Source of the DNA: Methyloversatilis sp.
Lineage (GTDB): Bacteria > Pseudomonadota > Gammaproteobacteria > Burkholderiales > Rhodocyclaceae
Direction: 5' to 3'
Length of the DNA: 64,000 bases
NCBI GenBank assembly: GCA_016791045.1
Contig: JAEUNO010000047.1
Location: forward strand, 62,001-126,000
Shown: positions 1-9,026 of the stretch, in pieces
How positions within the stretch are numbered: the stretch's first letter is position 1
Layout: the number at the start of each line of letters is the position of its first letter
Program-made: the position numbers and the translations under genes
Notes under the pieces: generated by a model
Databases searched by the model: none
What the model was told of the DNA's origin: nothing
The model's input: the letters and a program-made list of their open reading frames with translations, nothing else

Positions 1-1076
1 GGGCGTGCCGCCAGCGCTTCAAGTGGGACGTCTATCACAATGGTCCGGTCGACGCCGGGCTGTGGCAGGTGGCGGGCCAGGCTTACCTGCTCGCACAGGC
101 GTCGGGCGCCGAAGTGCGCGAGGTGGTCAATGCCGCTGACGAAGCGGCGACGTCGGTCGAGCGCGAGTATCTGCGCCTGATCGCCCTGCATGTGGCGGCA
201 CCGGAAGGTCTGGTGCCGGCCGGCGTGCGGCTGGCCGAGCAGCTCACCAGTTATTTCGCCGCCCGGTTTTCGATGGCGTCTGCCGTCGAGCGCGGCACCA
301 CGCACTGGCTGGACGCCAACCAGCCGGCACCGCCGCTGCGCCTGGTGCGTGCGCCGCTCACCACCGACGGCATCCGCTATTTTTCCGGCATTGCCGCCGC
401 CGATGCGGCGCTCGCGATGGCGCGCAAGCTCGAGGCCGGCGAACGGCCGGATTCGCTGCACTTCGATGAAGAGCCATCGCCGGAACAGCTGGGGCGGCTG
501 CTGCGCCATCTGTCGATCAACTGGGCGCTTGACCCGCCGACCCGGCAGTACCGGCGCCACACGCTGGGCGGTGCGCTAGCGGTCGCCAATGGCATCAAGC
601 ACCTGCATCATGTGCTGCGTGGCGCGCGCGACGAGGCGGTGATCTATCGCTGGGAAATGTCCGACGCCAGTCTGGGTGGCATCGGCGCCACGGCGCCCAC
701 CGCCAGCGCGGAGTGGGTGCGCGTCGGCTCGCTGGTCGGCATGCAGCCGTCCGGCGGTGACAACTGGCTGGTCGGGGTGGTGCGCCGCTACATGCGCGGC
801 CGCGACGCGCGCGGCACGGTCGGCATCGAAACGCTGTCGACCACGGCACGTCCGCTGGAGGTGTTTTCCGAACGCAACAGCGGCGAAGCCGTTGCGCTGG
901 ATGACCCGATCACCGGCGCCGTCGTGCGCCTGGCGATCAACGGCACCGGCTATTCGGCCGAGTACCCGCTGCACGCCTCGATCAACGGGCGGCACGTCAG
1001 GCTCGATCCGGTCGAACTGATCGAGCGCGGCGCCAACTTCGATCTCGCCCGTTTCCGCGTCAGCGACTTCCGCTAG
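1..1076 (+). CDS. Conserved protein of unknown function, 3' part
   Basis: The reading frame is open from the left edge (codons begin at base 3) and runs about 357 codons to a TAG, so the true start lies outside the window. I do not recognise a catalytic domain. The product is soluble, with no membrane segment. The first two thirds are helical and rich in Ala, Arg and Leu. The last third (about 715-1020) has the alternating polar/hydrophobic pattern of a beta-barrel, with RxxxR-like basic stretches that would be compatible with a PilZ-type domain, but I cannot confirm this. The next gene, yqiA, is convergent and begins its stop only 37 bases away. Confidence 0.75.
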   Translation, partial: ACRQRFKWDVYHNGPVDAGLWQVAGQAYLLAQASGAEVREVVNAADEAATSVEREYLRLIALHVAAPEGLVPAGVRLAEQLTSYFAARFSMASAVERGTTHWLDANQPAPPLRLVRAPLTTDGIRYFSGIAAADAALAMARKLEAGERPDSLHFDEEPSPEQLGRLLRHLSINWALDPPTRQYRRHTLGGALAVANGIKHLHHVLRGARDEAVIYRWEMSDASLGGIGATAPTASAEWVRVGSLVGMQPSGGDNWLVGVVRRYMRGRDARGTVGIETLSTTARPLEVFSERNSGEAVALDDPITGAVVRLAINGTGYSAEYPLHASINGRHVRLDPVELIERGANFDLARFRVSDFR

Positions 1077-1112
1077 GGCTGTCGGTCGGACGGCGGCGAA
1101 CGCCGTGCGCCT

Positions 1113-1697
1113 TCAGCGATCCGGCAGCAGGAATCCGGTCATCCGAGGCAGTTCGGCCGCGAAGCTCCGCAGGCTGTGATCGCCGCCTGCATGCACGACG
1201 AGGTTCGCGCCGCGCAGCTTCAGTACCGCCTGCCACCAGTCCAGTACCTCGTCGCCGGTTTCCAGCAGCACCAGGTAACGTTCCGGTTTCGTGATGGCCG
1301 CGACGTCCAGCTCCGTCAGTTGTTCGACATGTTCCTGCTCGAAGCGGAACATTTCGCCTGTGTACATATGCTCATGTTCGCCGACGTAATCGCCGAGCGA
1401 TTTCGGTGCGACCACGGCCGGGTTGATCAGCGCCGCGCGCAAGCCGTGCTTTTCCGCCAGATGCAGCGCATAGAAGCCGCCCAGCGACGAGCCGGCCAGC
1501 GCGACTTCATCGCCGGCGGCCAGCGCCGGGCACAGCTCCGATTCGATCAGCGCGATCGCGTCCCGCGGGCCGGGCGGCAACTGTTCGCACCACAGGTCGG
1601 CAGCCCGACCCTGGCGGGCAAGGTGGGCGCGCAACTGCACCGCTTTGACCGACTGCGGGCCGGAGCGGAAGCCGTGCAGATAGATCAGCTTCTGCAT
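1113..1697 (-). CDS. yqiA: YqiA/YcfP-family alpha/beta hydrolase (esterase)
   Basis: A 194-residue protein of the size typical for the YqiA small esterase family, predicted cytoplasmic. Visible family marks are the N-terminal YLHGFRSGP oxyanion region, the nucleophile elbow GSSLGG with Ser71, and the likely remaining triad members Asp149 (ETGDE) and His174 (GGDHS). The start codon overlaps the uppP stop by one base (TGATG), so the two genes are probably translationally coupled in the order uppP-yqiA. Esterase activity on short acyl chains is known for the family; the physiological substrate is not. Confidence 0.9.
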   Translation of the reverse strand: MQKLIYLHGFRSGPQSVKAVQLRAHLARQGRAADLWCEQLPPGPRDAIALIESELCPALAAGDEVALAGSSLGGFYALHLAEKHGLRAALINPAVVAPKSLGDYVGEHEHMYTGEMFRFEQEHVEQLTELDVAAITKPERYLVLLETGDEVLDWWQAVLKLRGANLVVHAGGDHSLRSFAAELPRMTGFLLPDR

Positions 1698-2521
1698 CAG
1701 TGATCCGCCCAGTCCACCCAGCCGCCGGCGGCCGTCAGCAGCACGATGATGCCGAAGGCGATGCGGTACCAGGCGAACACCTCGAAGGTGTGGGTGGAGA
1801 TGTAGCGCAGCAGCCAGCGCACGCTGAAGAAGGCCGCCAGGAAGGACGCCACGAAGCCGGTCGCAAACACCGGCAGATCTTCGGCACGCAGCAGCGCCCA
1901 GTTCTTGTACACGTCGTAGGCGGTGGCCGCGAACATGGTCGGAATGGCGAGGAAGAAGCTGAATTCGGTCGCCGCGCGGCGGGACAGGCCGAAGATCAGG
2001 CCGCCCATGATGGTCGCCCCCGAACGCGACACGCCGGGAAACATCGCCACGGACTGCGCGAAACCCACCTTGAGCGCGGCGCGCCAGTCCATGTCTTCCA
2101 CGGTTTCGTAGCGCGGCTGGTGATTGCGACGCTCGATCAGCAGGATGAGCACGCCGCCGACGATCAGCGCGCCCGCCACGGTCAGCGGGTTGAACAGGTA
2201 GGCCTTGATCACGCCGTGCAGCAGGAAGCCGAGTACCGCAGCGGGCATGAAGGCGATCAGCACCAGTGTCACGAAGTGGTTTGCCTGTGGGTCGCGCGCC
2301 AGCACGCCGCTGCCGACATCGATGAGCTTGCGCCGGTACTCCCAGCAGATCGCCAGTATCGCGGCCAGCTGGATGACGATCTTGAATACGCGACTGGTGT
2401 CGTCGGTATAACCCAGCAGGCTGCCGGCGATGATCAGGTGGCCGGTGCTGGAAATGGGCAGGAACTCGGTCAGACCTTCAATAATGCCGAGTATGAAGGC
2501 CTTGATCAGCAATGGATCCAT
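1697..2521 (-). CDS. uppP: Undecaprenyl-diphosphatase UppP (BacA)
   Basis: Integral membrane enzyme of 274 residues that dephosphorylates undecaprenyl diphosphate so the lipid carrier can be reused for peptidoglycan and other envelope polymers. The two signature motifs are present: [14 protein letters not shown] at residues 15-28 and PGVSRSG near residue 170. Multiple hydrophobic segments span the whole length. The frame stays open 21 codons further upstream, but the conserved MDPL start at 2521 fits family alignments, so I use it. It is divergent from the TonB-like gene. Confidence 0.95.
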   Translation of the reverse strand: MDPLLIKAFILGIIEGLTEFLPISSTGHLIIAGSLLGYTDDTSRVFKIVIQLAAILAICWEYRRKLIDVGSGVLARDPQANHFVTLVLIAFMPAAVLGFLLHGVIKAYLFNPLTVAGALIVGGVLILLIERRNHQPRYETVEDMDWRAALKVGFAQSVAMFPGVSRSGATIMGGLIFGLSRRAATEFSFFLAIPTMFAATAYDVYKNWALLRAEDLPVFATGFVASFLAAFFSVRWLLRYISTHTFEVFAWYRIAFGIIVLLTAAGGWVDWADH

Positions 2522-2632
2522 GGAGTTTGCTGCACACGAAAGACCGGCGATTATAGGACGCTCGTCGTGACACGCCCGCGACACCGTGCGGTCTCATTTC
2601 CTGCCGGGCGGCGGTATTTCACCGGCCGCCTG

Positions 2633-2638
2633 TAAAAT
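2633..2638 (+). promoter_or_regulatory. Candidate -10 element (TAAAAT) close to the TonB-like start
   Basis: TAAAAT ends only eight bases before the ATG at 2647, and no Shine-Dalgarno sequence lies between them. If this is the real -10 box, transcription would begin at or next to the start codon and give a leaderless or near-leaderless mRNA. No good -35 hexamer is visible, so the call rests on the -10 alone. Confidence 0.35.
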
Positions 2639-2646
2639 CCCGCCCC

Positions 2647-3609
2647 ATGCCACGAAAAAGCGCTGCAGCCCGCACCCGCCCGAAGTCCGCGGCCACGCCC
2701 GAGAGGGCGGTGCTGACCAGCGTTCGGCCAGCCGCCCTGAGCACGGCCGAACCCGCGCTTCCGCCTCTGGCCATCGGCATCGCGGTGTCCATCCTCGTGC
2801 ATGGCTTCGTGCTGGCGATCAATTTCGCGCCAGACCTCAAGCCGAAGCAGAAGGCGGTCGATCAGCCGCTGGAAGTCGTGCTGGTCAATGCGCGCGGCAA
2901 GCAGAAGCCGGTAGATCCGCAGGCGCTTGCACAGGCCAGCCTTGATGGCGGCGGCAATACCGATCAGGACCGCCGTGCAAAAACGCCGCTTCCGGCCAGC
3001 AAGCGCGACCAGACCGGCGATCAGCTGGTCAGCACGCAAAGCCGCGTGCAGGAACTCGAATCGCTGCAGCAGAAGCTGCTGGCCGAGGCGCAGGCCAGAA
3101 CCGAGGTCAAGGAGGAAGAGCGGCGGGTCGAACAGCCGGAACCGACGCCGCAGGCGGTGCCGCTGCCCAGCGGCGCCGACCTCGCGGCGCGTGCCATGGC
3201 GATGGCGCGGCTCGAGGCTGAAATCGCGCGCAATGTGGATGACTACAACAAGCGTCCGCGCAAGAAGTTCGTCGGCGCACGCACGCAGGAGTACCGCTTC
3301 GCACAGTACATCGAGGACTGGCGGCAGAAGGTCGAGCGCATCGGCAACCTGAACTACCCGAGTGCGGCGCGCGGCCGCATCTACGGCAATCTCACGTTGA
3401 CGGTCGAAATCCGGTCCGACGGCGAGATCGAACAGATCTACGTCAGCCGCTCGTCCGGTCAGCCGCTGCTCGACGAGGCCGCGCAGCGCATCGTGCGCAT
3501 GGCCGCACCCTATGCGCCCTTCTCGCCGGATATCAAGCGCGACTTCGAAATCCTCTCCATCACACGCACCTGGAGCTTCACCCAGGGCGACCAGCTTGAA
3601 GCACGCTAG
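2647..3609 (+). CDS. TonB-family energy transducer-like protein
   Basis: A 320-residue protein with one transmembrane helix (about residues 41-60) after a basic cytoplasmic N-terminus. A Lys/Glu/Gln-rich periplasmic linker with likely coiled coil (about 120-165) follows, then a TonB C-terminal domain (about 235-315) carrying [13 protein letters not shown] and the [16 protein letters not shown] strand. This is the layout of TonB/TolA-type proteins that span the periplasm and transmit proton motive force to outer-membrane receptors. No exbB/exbD is beside it. aroE starts four bases after its stop, so the genes are likely cotranscribed although functionally unrelated. Confidence 0.85.
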   Translation: MPRKSAAARTRPKSAATPERAVLTSVRPAALSTAEPALPPLAIGIAVSILVHGFVLAINFAPDLKPKQKAVDQPLEVVLVNARGKQKPVDPQALAQASLDGGGNTDQDRRAKTPLPASKRDQTGDQLVSTQSRVQELESLQQKLLAEAQARTEVKEEERRVEQPEPTPQAVPLPSGADLAARAMAMARLEAEIARNVDDYNKRPRKKFVGARTQEYRFAQYIEDWRQKVERIGNLNYPSAARGRIYGNLTLTVEIRSDGEIEQIYVSRSSGQPLLDEAAQRIVRMAAPYAPFSPDIKRDFEILSITRTWSFTQGDQLEAR

Positions 3610-3613
3610 ACCG

Positions 3614-4447
3614 ATGCCCGATCGTTACGCCGTGGTGGGTCATCCCATTTCGCACAGCAAGTCACCCGCCATCCACGCCGCCTTCGCCGCGCAGACCGGT
3701 CAGGACATGAGCTACGAGGCGCTGCTGGCGCCGCTGGAAGGTTTCGCCGCCACGGTCGGGCAATTTCGCGCCGACGGCGGGCGCGGCATGAACATCACCG
3801 TGCCGTTCAAGGAAGAGGCCTGGCGGCTCGCGGATCGCCTGACCGAAAGGGCGCGGCTGGCCGGTGCGGTCAACACCTTCGTGTTCGATCGGCATGTGCT
3901 GGGCGACAACACCGACGGTGCCGGGCTGGTGCGCGACCTCGAGTGGCTCGGTGGCAGGCTCGACGGCGCGCGCGCGCTGCTGCTCGGCGCCGGCGGCGCT
4001 GCGCGCGGTGTCGTGCTGCCGTTGCTCGATGCAGGGGTGGCTCGCCTGTTCATCGCCAACCGCACCGCCGACAAGGCGCGTGGTCTCGAAACACACTTCG
4101 CCGGGCACGACAGCCGCGCCGCGCTGGCCGCCGGTGGCTGGCAGGAGGCCGCCGATGTGCCGTACGACATCGTGATCAACGCCACCAGCGCCAGTCTGAG
4201 CGACGAGGCGCCGCCGCTGCCGGACGGGTTGTATGCACCGGGCAGTCTGGCGTACGACATGGTCTATGGCCGCGGCCTGACCGCCTTTCTGAAACAGGCG
4301 CGGGCGCAGGGCGCCGGCACGCTGGCCGACGGGCTGGGCATGCTGGTCGAGCAGGCCGCCGAGGCGTTCGAACTGTGGCGTGGCGTACGGCCGGACACGG
4401 CGCCGGTGCGCGACATGCTGCGCGCGGCAACGCCGCCGCTCGCCTGA
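3614..4447 (+). CDS. aroE: Shikimate 5-dehydrogenase (NADP+)
   Basis: A 277-residue enzyme that reduces 3-dehydroshikimate to shikimate in aromatic amino acid synthesis. Visible features are the substrate-binding PISHSKSP near residue 11, catalytic Lys66 in ITVPFKEEA, Asp101 in GDNTDGAG, and the Rossmann GAGGAA at 125-130 followed by NRT, the usual NADP-selecting loop. The ATG at 3614 is the family start; the frame is open upstream through the TonB-like gene but unrelated in sequence. The run continues into mtgA 14 bases downstream. Confidence 0.97.
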   Translation: MPDRYAVVGHPISHSKSPAIHAAFAAQTGQDMSYEALLAPLEGFAATVGQFRADGGRGMNITVPFKEEAWRLADRLTERARLAGAVNTFVFDRHVLGDNTDGAGLVRDLEWLGGRLDGARALLLGAGGAARGVVLPLLDAGVARLFIANRTADKARGLETHFAGHDSRAALAAGGWQEAADVPYDIVINATSASLSDEAPPLPDGLYAPGSLAYDMVYGRGLTAFLKQARAQGAGTLADGLGMLVEQAAEAFELWRGVRPDTAPVRDMLRAATPPLA

Positions 4448-4461
4448 GCGTCGCCCCGGCC

Positions 4462-5154
4462 ATGCGTCGCCTCCTGCGCCTGCTGAAATGGCTGCTTGCC
4501 GCCGCGGTGCTGCTGGCGCTGGCCTACCAGCTGTGGATTTTCGGTCACCTGCTGTGGTGGACGAAATTCAACCCGGACGAAACCCGCTTCATGTCGCTGC
4601 GCCTGTCCGAGCTGCGCGAACGTCAGCCGGACGCGCAGCTGCGCAGGCAGTGGGTGCCCTACGAGCGCATTTCGGTGCACCTGAAACGCGCCGTGATTGC
4701 GGCCGAGGACGACGGCTTCGTCGATCACGAAGGCTTCGACTGGGAAGGCATCCAGAAGGCGATGGAAAAGAACCGCAAGAAGGGCCGCGCGGTGGCCGGC
4801 GGCTCGACCATCAGCCAGCAGCTGGCGAAGAACCTGTTTCTCAGCCCGAGCCGCAGCTATCTGCGCAAGGCGCAGGAGGCGGCCATCACCTTCATGATGG
4901 AAGCGGTGATGGACAAGCGGCGCATCCTGGAAATCTATCTGAACGTGGTGGAGTGGGGCGATGGCATCTTCGGCGCCGAAGCGGCCGCGCAGCGCTACTA
5001 CCGCGTGTCTGCAGCGAAGCTCGGGCCGGATCAGGCGGCACGGCTGGCCGTCATGCTGCCCAACCCGCGCAAGTACGAAAAGACCTTCGGCCCGCGCCTT
5101 GCGGCACACGCCTCACGCGTCGCCGCGCGCATGCATTATTCGCAGGTGCCATAG
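4462..5154 (+). CDS. mtgA: Monofunctional biosynthetic peptidoglycan transglycosylase
   Basis: A 230-residue GT51 glycosyltransferase that polymerises lipid II glycan strands. One N-terminal transmembrane anchor (about 10-32) is followed by the catalytic domain. The motifs include AEDDGF with catalytic Glu82, FVDHEGFD, GGSTISQQLAKNLF (about 113-126), KAQE and the EIYLNVVEWGDGIFG block. There is no transpeptidase domain, and the length is normal for MtgA. The start at 4462 follows the aroE stop by 14 bases, and the frame upstream of it has no homology. Confidence 0.96.
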   Translation: MRRLLRLLKWLLAAAVLLALAYQLWIFGHLLWWTKFNPDETRFMSLRLSELRERQPDAQLRRQWVPYERISVHLKRAVIAAEDDGFVDHEGFDWEGIQKAMEKNRKKGRAVAGGSTISQQLAKNLFLSPSRSYLRKAQEAAITFMMEAVMDKRRILEIYLNVVEWGDGIFGAEAAAQRYYRVSAAKLGPDQAARLAVMLPNPRKYEKTFGPRLAAHASRVAARMHYSQVP

Positions 5155-5169
5155 CAGCAAGTTTTTTTT

Positions 5170-5214
5170 GGGAGCGGCCCTGTGGGAGCGGCCCTGTGGG
5201 AGCGGCTCCGCCGT
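5170..5214. repeat. Three tandem copies of a 14-bp REP-like unit
   Basis: Units of gggagcggccctgt begin at 5170 and 5184, and a third diverging copy begins at 5198, ending in agcggctccgccgt. They follow a run of T immediately after mtgA. The last copy contains a short self-complementary ggagc/gctcc. The same 14-mer agcggctccgccgt recurs after dksA at 15205-15218. This resembles the GTGGGAGCGGC intergenic elements common in Pseudomonas and related beta/gammaproteobacteria. It lies between convergent mtgA and mog. Confidence 0.75.
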
Positions 5215-5232
5215 GTGTTCTGCTGGTGACCT

Positions 5233-5832
5233 TCAGGCTCTGGGCGGCCGGATCGCGGATTTCGGGCGGAAGGCCTTCACCACGGATTCGTCGGTTTCGA
5301 TGTAGGGCCCGCCGATCAGATCGATGCAGTAGGGCACGGCCGCGAAGATGCCGGGCACGATCTGGGTGCCGTCTGCATCCTTCACGCCTTCCAGCGTTTC
5401 CCGGATCGATTTCGGCTGTCCGGGCAGATTCAGGATGAGCGTCCTGCCGCGGATGGCGCCGGTCTGGCGCGACAGGATGGCGGTCGGCACGAAGCGCAGG
5501 CTGATCTGGCGCATCTGTTCGCCGAAGCCGGGCATCAGCTTGTGCGCCACGGCGGCGGTGGCATCCGGTGTCACGTCGCGCGGTGCCGGGCCGGTGCCGC
5601 CGGTGGTCAGCACCAGATCGCAGCCCGCGCGTTCGCACAGTTCGATCAGCGTCGCCTCGATCACCGGCTGTTCGTCCGGAATCAGCCGGGTTTCGAAGGT
5701 GACCGGCGTCTTCAGCGCGGCGGACAGCCAGTCCTGCAGCGCCGGAATGCCCAGGTCCTGATAGACGCCGGACGAGGCGCGGTCGGACACCGACACCAGG
5801 CCCACGGTCAGCAGATCGTCATCCTTGCTCAT
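5233..5832 (-). CDS. mog: Molybdopterin adenylyltransferase
   Basis: A 199-residue MoaB/Mog-fold protein that adenylylates molybdopterin before metal insertion in molybdenum cofactor synthesis, in the cytoplasm. Diagnostic stretches are VGLVSVSDRASSGVYQDLG at the N-terminus, LTTGGTGPAPRDVTP for the nucleotide/pterin site, and LPGQPKS. The start at 5832 (MSKDDD) fits relatives; another ATG 12 bases upstream (5844) directly follows an AGAGG and cannot be excluded. Its 5' end overlaps the darP 3' end by 14 bases, so the two are cotranscribed. The window also holds moeB and the Mo enzyme MsrP. Confidence 0.93.
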   Translation of the reverse strand: MSKDDDLLTVGLVSVSDRASSGVYQDLGIPALQDWLSAALKTPVTFETRLIPDEQPVIEATLIELCERAGCDLVLTTGGTGPAPRDVTPDATAAVAHKLMPGFGEQMRQISLRFVPTAILSRQTGAIRGRTLILNLPGQPKSIRETLEGVKDADGTQIVPGIFAAVPYCIDLIGGPYIETDESVVKAFRPKSAIRPPRA

Positions 5833-6400
5833 CGTCGTGTTCATCCTCTGCGGTTTCAGTGGCGTCCGGCGTGCCGGCACGGTCGAGCTGGCGCAGCACG
5901 CGGAAGATTTCGCGGAACGCGCGCGGCGGCTTGTCCAGTTCGGTTTCGCGCAGCGCATTGCGGCGCAGCGTGCGCAGCTGGGTCAGATCGGCATCCGGCC
6001 ACTGCGCGGCGATGTCGCCCAGCACCTGCTCGTCGGCGATCAGCCGCTCGCGCATGCGTTCCAGCATCTGTTCGCGTGCGACCGCACGGGCGGATACGCC
6101 GCGTATGGCGTCCAGCGCCTCGACCAGCGGTGCGGTATCGATGGTGCGCATCACCTTGCCGACATACTGCATCTGCCGGCGCAGGCCCTCGCGGCTGCGC
6201 GTGCGGCGCGTTTCCTCGATCGCGCGGCGCAGGTTGTCCGGCAGGTCGATGCGCTTCAACTGCGTGTCGGACAGCGCGACCAGTTGTTCGCCGATGTCCT
6301 GCAGCGCATGCGAGTCGCGCTTCTTCTGACTTTTGCTCGGGCCGTCGTACTGCGGCTCGTCGTCGGGGTCGTCGTGGGTCGATATGGATTTCGGGCGCAT
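5819..6400 (-). CDS. darP: Ribosome maturation protein DarP/YjgA (DUF615)
   Basis: A 193-residue basic, helical protein of the DUF615 family, whose E. coli member associates with late 50S precursors. The conserved core begins at GPSKSQKKRDSHALQDIGEQL and continues through LPDNLRRAI and RRQMQYVGKVMR, which is diagnostic. The start MRPKSIS at 6400 precedes a variable acidic segment, usual for the family. The C-terminal tail is acidic. It is divergent from pmbA, an arrangement often conserved in proteobacteria. Confidence 0.93.
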   Translation of the reverse strand: MRPKSISTHDDPDDEPQYDGPSKSQKKRDSHALQDIGEQLVALSDTQLKRIDLPDNLRRAIEETRRTRSREGLRRQMQYVGKVMRTIDTAPLVEALDAIRGVSARAVAREQMLERMRERLIADEQVLGDIAAQWPDADLTQLRTLRRNALRETELDKPPRAFREIFRVLRQLDRAGTPDATETAEDEHDDEQG

Positions 6401-6427
6401 GGGGCGGGGCGAAGCGTGGCAAGCGGC

Positions 6428-6433
6428 TATTAT
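6428..6433 (+). promoter_or_regulatory. Candidate -10 (TATTAT) for pmbA
   Basis: The only AT-rich hexamer in the divergent darP/pmbA gap is TATTAT, 90 bases upstream of the pmbA start. No convincing -35 is seen. It is offered as the likeliest promoter position for pmbA and the downstream binding-protein gene. Confidence 0.3.
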
Positions 6434-6523
6434 TGCAGCTTTGCCGCAGCCCGCTCGTGCGACGCCATGCGTGGCGCGCCGGCTGCGGATTCCCCACCGG
6501 ATTTCACTGCGAGATAGGCCCCC

Positions 6524-7864
6524 ATGTCCCGACAGGGTTTCAGCTATACCGATGACAGCCTGCGCGACATTGCGCAGGATCTGCTGGACCACGCGCGCGC
6601 CGGCGGCGCCACCGCGGCCGAGGTCGATGTGTCCGAAGGCTTCGGCCAGTCGGTCACGGTGCGCCGGGGCGAGGTCGAAACGATCGAATACAACCGCGAC
6701 AAGGGCATCGGCGTCACCGTCTATGTCGGCCAGCGCAAGGGCTACGCCAGTTCGAGCGACTTTTCGCGCGACGCGCTGCGCGCCTCGGTCGACGCGGCGC
6801 TGTCGATCGCCCGCTTCACCGCCGAAGACGACTGCGCCGGCCTGCCGGACAAATCCCTGCTGGCGACCGAATTCCGCGATCTCGACCTGTACCACCCGTG
6901 GGAGCTGCCGGTCGAACAGGCGATCGAAATCGCCCGGCGCTGCGAGGACGCCGCCTTCGCCACCTCGCCGGACATCCGCAATTCTGAAGGCGGATCGGTG
7001 TCGGCCCAGCAGTCGCAGTTCATTTCGGCCAACAGTCTGGGCTTCATGGCGGGCTATTCGAGTTCGCGCCAGTACATCACCTGTTCGGTCATCGCCGGCG
7101 AGGGCGACGCCATGCAGCGCGAAGACTGGTACGCCAGCCAGCGCTCGGCGGTCGATCTGCCATCACCCGAAGCCATCGGCCGCTATGCGGCGGAGCGGGC
7201 GCTGGCGCGGCTGGGCGCACGGCGCGTCAAGACCACGCGGGTGCCGGTGCTGTTCGAGGCGCCCCTGGCCATCGGCCTGATCGGCCATTTCGTGCAGGCG
7301 GCCAGCGGTGGTTCGCTGTACCGCAAGTCGTCCTTTCTGCTCGACAGCCTGGGCAAGCAGATCTTTTCGCCGCTGATCAGCATCGCCGAGCGGCCGCACC
7401 TGCCGCGCGCCATGGGCTCCGGCATGTTCGACGACGACGGCGTGGCGACACGGGACCGCGAAATCGTGCAGAACGGCGTGCTCAACGGCTACTTCCTGAG
7501 CACCTATTCGGCGCGCAAGCTGGGCATGCAGACCACCGGCAATGCCGGTGGCTCGCACAATCTGATCGTGCGGCCGGGCACGCGCAGCCTCGTCGACATG
7601 ATCGGCTCGATCAAGCGCGGCCTGCTGGTGACCGAATTGCTGGGTCACGGCGTCAATTACGTGACCGGCGACTATTCGCGCGGCGCCGCCGGCTACTGGA
7701 TCGAGAATGGCCAGATTGCCTATCCGGTGCAGGAAATCACCATCGCCGGCAATCTGCGCGACATGTACATGGGCATCAAGGAAGTCGGCGCCGACACGCT
7801 GGTGCGCGGCTCGAAGCAGTGCGGCTCGATCCTGATCGACCGCATGAGGATAGCCGGCGCGTGA
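6524..7864 (+). CDS. pmbA: Metalloprotease-like protein PmbA/TldE
   Basis: A 446-residue member of the TldD/PmbA (U62) family. TldD/TldE form a heterodimeric metalloprotease acting on microcins and, with CcdA, on unfolded peptides. The N-terminal domain carries VRRGEVETIEYNRDKGIGVTVYV, the middle part contains the conserved YSSSRQY segment, and the C-terminal half has MGSGMFDDDGVATRDREIV. The HExxxH metal site belongs to TldD and is not expected here. TldD is not in the window. The stop overlaps the GTG of the next gene (GTGA). Confidence 0.95.
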   Translation: MSRQGFSYTDDSLRDIAQDLLDHARAGGATAAEVDVSEGFGQSVTVRRGEVETIEYNRDKGIGVTVYVGQRKGYASSSDFSRDALRASVDAALSIARFTAEDDCAGLPDKSLLATEFRDLDLYHPWELPVEQAIEIARRCEDAAFATSPDIRNSEGGSVSAQQSQFISANSLGFMAGYSSSRQYITCSVIAGEGDAMQREDWYASQRSAVDLPSPEAIGRYAAERALARLGARRVKTTRVPVLFEAPLAIGLIGHFVQAASGGSLYRKSSFLLDSLGKQIFSPLISIAERPHLPRAMGSGMFDDDGVATRDREIVQNGVLNGYFLSTYSARKLGMQTTGNAGGSHNLIVRPGTRSLVDMIGSIKRGLLVTELLGHGVNYVTGDYSRGAAGYWIENGQIAYPVQEITIAGNLRDMYMGIKEVGADTLVRGSKQCGSILIDRMRIAGA

Positions 7865-8943
7865 GCGCGCGCGGGCGGCGCACCTTCCTGCAGGCTGCGC
7901 CCGCCGCGCTGCTGGCCGCGCCGGCCGTCGTAGGTGCGCAGCCGGCGATCCGCTGGCGGCTGGCGTCGAGCTTTCCGAAGGGGCTCGATGCGCTGTTTCC
8001 CGCGGCCGAGCAGGTGGCGCAGCAGGTCAGCGCTGCGACCGGCGGCCGCTTCCAGATACAGGTGTTCGCCGCCAACGAACTGGTGCCGCCGTTCGGCGTG
8101 CTCGACGCGGTGCGCGAAGGCACGGTCGAGTGCGGCCATTCCGCGTCCTATTACTACATCGGCAAGGACCCGACCTTCGCCTTCGACTGCGCGATGCCGT
8201 TCGGTCTGAACAGTCGCCAGCAGAGCGCCTGGCTGCTCGATGGCGGCGGCATGGCGCTGATGCGCGAGCTGTTCGCCGGCTACAACATCGTCAATTTTCC
8301 GTGCGGCAACACCGGCGCGCAGATGGGCGGCTGGTTCCGGCGGGAAATCCGCACCGTGGCCGATCTGAAGGGCCTGAAGATGCGCGTGGGCGGACTGGCC
8401 GGTCAGGTCGTGACCCGTCTGGGCGTGGTGCCGCAACAGATTCCGGGCTCCGATGTCTATCCGGCGCTGGAAAAGGGCGCCATCGACGCCGCCGAATGGG
8501 TCGGGCCCTACGACGACCTGAAGCTCGGCTTCTACAAGGTTGCGCCCTATTACTACTACCCGGGCTGGGCCGAAGCCGGGCCGCAGCTGTCGATCTACGT
8601 GAACCGCGCGGCGCATGACGCGCTGCCGGCCGACTACCGCCACATCCTCGAAGCCGCCTGTGCAGCCGCGCACCTCGGCATGCAGGCGCGCTACGACGCG
8701 CGCAATCCGGCGGCGATGAAGAAGCTGATCGAGGGCGGCGCCCGGTTGCGCATGTTTTCGCGCGACATTCTGCTCGCCTGCCAGAAGGAAACCTTCGGCC
8801 TGTACCGCGAACTGGCTGCGTCCAGTCCCGGCTTCCGCAAGGTGTTCGAACCGTGGAATCGCTTCCGCTCCGAACAGCACCTGTGGACGCGGATTTCGGA
8901 GAACTCGGTCGATGCCTTCGCCGGCCGGCATCCGGTCGAGTAG
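7861..8943 (+). CDS. TRAP transporter substrate-binding protein (DctP family)
   Basis: A 360-residue periplasmic binding protein. The GTG start at 7861 overlaps the pmbA stop and places a twin-arginine-like RRTFLQ at residues 6-11 before an Ala-rich hydrophobic stretch ending near AQPA. The rest is DctP-like: WRLASSFPKG, DAVREGTVECGHSASYYYIGKDP, LKGLKMRVGG, and GSDVYPALEKGAIDAAEWVGP in the ligand cleft. The latter resembles the 2-oxo acid/sorbitol-type binders more than the C4-dicarboxylate ones. No dctQ/dctM membrane genes are nearby, so it is an orphan component here. Confidence 0.92.
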   Translation: MSARGRRTFLQAAPAALLAAPAVVGAQPAIRWRLASSFPKGLDALFPAAEQVAQQVSAATGGRFQIQVFAANELVPPFGVLDAVREGTVECGHSASYYYIGKDPTFAFDCAMPFGLNSRQQSAWLLDGGGMALMRELFAGYNIVNFPCGNTGAQMGGWFRREIRTVADLKGLKMRVGGLAGQVVTRLGVVPQQIPGSDVYPALEKGAIDAAEWVGPYDDLKLGFYKVAPYYYYPGWAEAGPQLSIYVNRAAHDALPADYRHILEAACAAAHLGMQARYDARNPAAMKKLIEGGARLRMFSRDILLACQKETFGLYRELAASSPGFRKVFEPWNRFRSEQHLWTRISENSVDAFAGRHPVE

Positions 8944-8948
8944 CGGGC

Positions 8949-9002
8949 GGGTGCCGGGTACCGGCACCCCATGAAAAAGGCCGCTTGCGCGGCCTTTTTC
9001 AT
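8949..9002. terminator. Bidirectional intrinsic terminator, with a second hairpin
   Basis: A perfect 14-bp inverted repeat (8971-8984 and 8989-9002, loop ttgc) has a GC core flanked by A5 on the left and T5 on the right, so it can terminate both converging transcripts (binding-protein gene and metK). A separate GC hairpin with 9-bp arms (8949-8957 and 8961-8969) sits just before it. Confidence 0.9.
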
Positions 9003-9026
9003 GTCCGGCAGATCCGGCGCAGGTGC

